Source: Vibrio coralliilyticus ATCC BAA-450
Lineage (GTDB): Bacteria > Pseudomonadota > Gammaproteobacteria > Enterobacterales > Vibrionaceae
Reading direction: 5' to 3'
DNA length: 64,000 nucleotides
NCBI RefSeq assembly: GCF_000176135.1
Contig: NZ_ACZN01000018.1
Coordinates: 558,001-622,000 of the forward strand
Shown: piece after piece, positions 62,808 through 64,000 of the stretch
Layout of the letters: the number at the start of each line of letters is the position of its first letter
Position numbering within the stretch: the stretch's first letter is position 1
Translations under genes and position numbers: made by a program
Notes under the pieces: model-generated
Databases searched by the model: none
The model's input: only the letters and a program-made list of their open reading frames with translations
Told to the model about the DNA's origin: nothing

Positions 62808-63806
62808 ATTAAAGCGAAAGTAACTTCGATAGACGTCGCGAAAATGCTCGGCGTCTCTCAGTCGACCGTATCAAGAGCGTTCAGCCCGACCGCTAGCATC
62901 AGCGAGAAGAAGCGTAAGATGGTGATGGATGCCGCCGCTAAGCTCGGTTACACCCCCAACGCGATTGCTCGTAGCCTAATCTCAAATCGCTCTGGTCTTG
63001 TTGCCATCGCGTTAGACAGTGAGTCAAACCCGATGTATGACCTGCAATCACGTGCGTTAGCAATGGAAATCCAAAAACGTGGCGGTCAGGTGGTTCTCTG
63101 CCCGATAGACAAAGACGACCTTGATCTGGCGATTTCCCGCGCGATTGAGTATCAAGTTGATGGCCTGATCATCGCCACCAGCCGTCTGACTTCACGCGCT
63201 TTTGTCCAGTGCGAAAAATTTGGCGTTCACCTGAGTCTTATCAACCGTTATACCAATGGCATCAATGCTAACTGTGCCGGTGTCGACAACCGCCAGGCCG
63301 GCCAAGAAGCGGCCGAGTATCTGGTGAAAAAAGGCTATAAACAACTGGCGTATGTCAGTGGCGATTCAGGTTCAATGACCAGCGAAGAGCGCTGGCTTGG
63401 CTTTTCATCAAAGCTCAAAGAGTTAGGTGTTCCAACCCCTGTATTTATTCAAGCTAAATACTGCTTCGATGCGGGGATGGAAGCCGCAACAGAGATTCAG
63501 TCGCACGCGGTGAAGCCGGAAGCGATTTTCTGCGCCAACGACATCATCGCTCTGGGTTTGATGGATGGACTCAGAAAAGCAGGCGCGTCGATACCGGAAG
63601 ATTATGCAGTAATGGGCGTCGATAACATCCCGATGTCTGGCTGGCCAGCTTACGACTTAACCACGGTCGCACAGCCTGTCGACAAGATCGTAAGCCGCGC
63701 TGTCGAAGATTTGATGGATCGTATCAACAACAATACCGACGCGTCTGGCGACTATCTGCTTGAACAAGGCACTCTGATTGAGCGCGGTAGCACTCATCTC
63801 AGCTAG
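62808..63806 (+). CDS. LacI-family regulator with apparent ATT start
   Basis: A LacI-type repressor of about 332 residues. The recognised HTH begins VTSIDVAKMLGVSQSTVSRAF, so translation must start at or before IKAKVTS. The only plausible start is ATT at 62808, with AAGGAG seven bases upstream; the frame has no ATG, GTG or TTG back to a stop at 62733. Starting at the ATG at 62844 would delete most of the HTH. The effector domain (about 65-330) is of periplasmic-binding type. It probably represses the neighbouring aldolase and HisD-like operons. Confidence 0.9.
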   Translation: MKAKVTSIDVAKMLGVSQSTVSRAFSPTASISEKKRKMVMDAAAKLGYTPNAIARSLISNRSGLVAIALDSESNPMYDLQSRALAMEIQKRGGQVVLCPIDKDDLDLAISRAIEYQVDGLIIATSRLTSRAFVQCEKFGVHLSLINRYTNGINANCAGVDNRQAGQEAAEYLVKKGYKQLAYVSGDSGSMTSEERWLGFSSKLKELGVPTPVFIQAKYCFDAGMEAATEIQSHAVKPEAIFCANDIIALGLMDGLRKAGASIPEDYAVMGVDNIPMSGWPAYDLTTVAQPVDKIVSRAVEDLMDRINNNTDASGDYLLEQGTLIERGSTHLS

Positions 63807-63833
63807 CCTAAACCTTATCAACACATGTAAAAG

Positions 63834-63858
63834 CCTCACCCTACGGTGAGGTTTTTTT
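63834..63858 (+). terminator. terminator of the LacI gene
   Basis: CCTCACC / GGTGAGG around CTAC, followed by seven Ts, 27 bases after the stop. The remaining bases to the window end show no gene. Confidence 0.9.
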
Positions 63859-64000
63859 CAAGACAAAGACAAATGGCATTCGTATGCAACAAGAATTAAT
63901 CTATTAAAGTTATCCCGAGTAAAGACAACTGAATACAGTGTAGGTAACTTTTCTCACTTCATTTTCTTTGTTCTACTAAACGAAAATCTTCCCATCCCTG

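Noticed and set aside
62844..63806. LacI gene starting at the ATG 62844
   Set aside because: It would delete the first part of the conserved HTH and has no ribosome-binding site; the ATT upstream does.
1..64000. CRISPR arrays, tRNA/rRNA genes, IS elements, prophage
   Set aside because: No regularly spaced direct repeats, transposase or phage structural genes, or tRNA-like cloverleaf sequences were seen by eye; a tRNA scan was not run.

Overview
The window looks like chromosome II of a Vibrio or close relative. Three things point there: an FMN riboswitch in front of a second ribB copy, a tandem glycine riboswitch in front of an AGCS Na+/glycine-type symporter (the arrangement known from V. 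cholerae chromosome II), and the many typical vibrio families (RRF_GI-type protein, YggL, DUF1289, LysR/AEC/LysE genes). Base composition is about 45% GC by eye. No rRNA, tRNA, insertion sequence, prophage or CRISPR array was seen.

Layout. 1-3.2 kb: a DUF1289 gene, then a LysR regulator divergent from an exported DJ-1/PfpI-like protein and an SDR. 3.4-8.1 kb: a three-gene envelope operon (cytochrome b561/EB_dh-like fusion, DUF1566 protein, secreted PAP-like phosphoesterase with two DNRLRE modules). 8.1-11 kb: a flavodoxin-like reductase/VOC pair and the FMN riboswitch-ribB-ribE operon. 11-20.9 kb: a lipoprotein, a solute-binding protein, a LysR-controlled EmrAB-type efflux pair, and a run of small minus-strand housekeeping genes (tautomerase-like, NUDIX, peptide deformylase, GNAT, YjbR, P-loop ATPase). 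21-28.8 kb: maltoporin with a tandem palindromic operator, BluB, a ParB-fold protein, VOC and GNAT genes. 29-30 kb: a lone integron-type integrase with no recognisable cassette array. 30-43 kb: RRF_GI, GGDEF-EAL, YggL, glycine riboswitch-AGCS, LysE, M32 carboxypeptidase, ThiE-like, LysR, AEC. 43.3-53 kb: an unknown helical hydrophobic protein, then a minus-strand catabolic operon (RidA, ketoglutarate-semialdehyde-type dehydrogenase, M19 dipeptidase, BCCT transporter, a 578-aa unknown, DUF3726) with a divergent LysR. 57.8-63.8 kb: a second catabolic locus (HisD/HpsN-like dehydrogenase, SDR, double cupin, alpha/beta hydrolase; divergent HpaI-type aldolase and a LacI regulator that appears to start at ATT).

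Between the two catabolic loci, at 54.7-57.7 kb, lies the most unusual system: a compact, AT-rich cluster for a thiazole/oxazole-modified peptide (TOMM/LAP). It has a 34-codon Lys-rich precursor gene ending in the core MCCTCVC, then an E1-like (SagC-type) partner, a YcaO cyclodehydratase and a SagB-type azoline dehydrogenase, all co-directional and almost touching. A very AT-rich 0.5-kb leader with a CRP-like palindrome precedes it. No transporter, protease or immunity gene is adjacent. The expected product is a tiny polyazole peptide from four Cys and one Thr; its structure and role cannot be read from the sequence.
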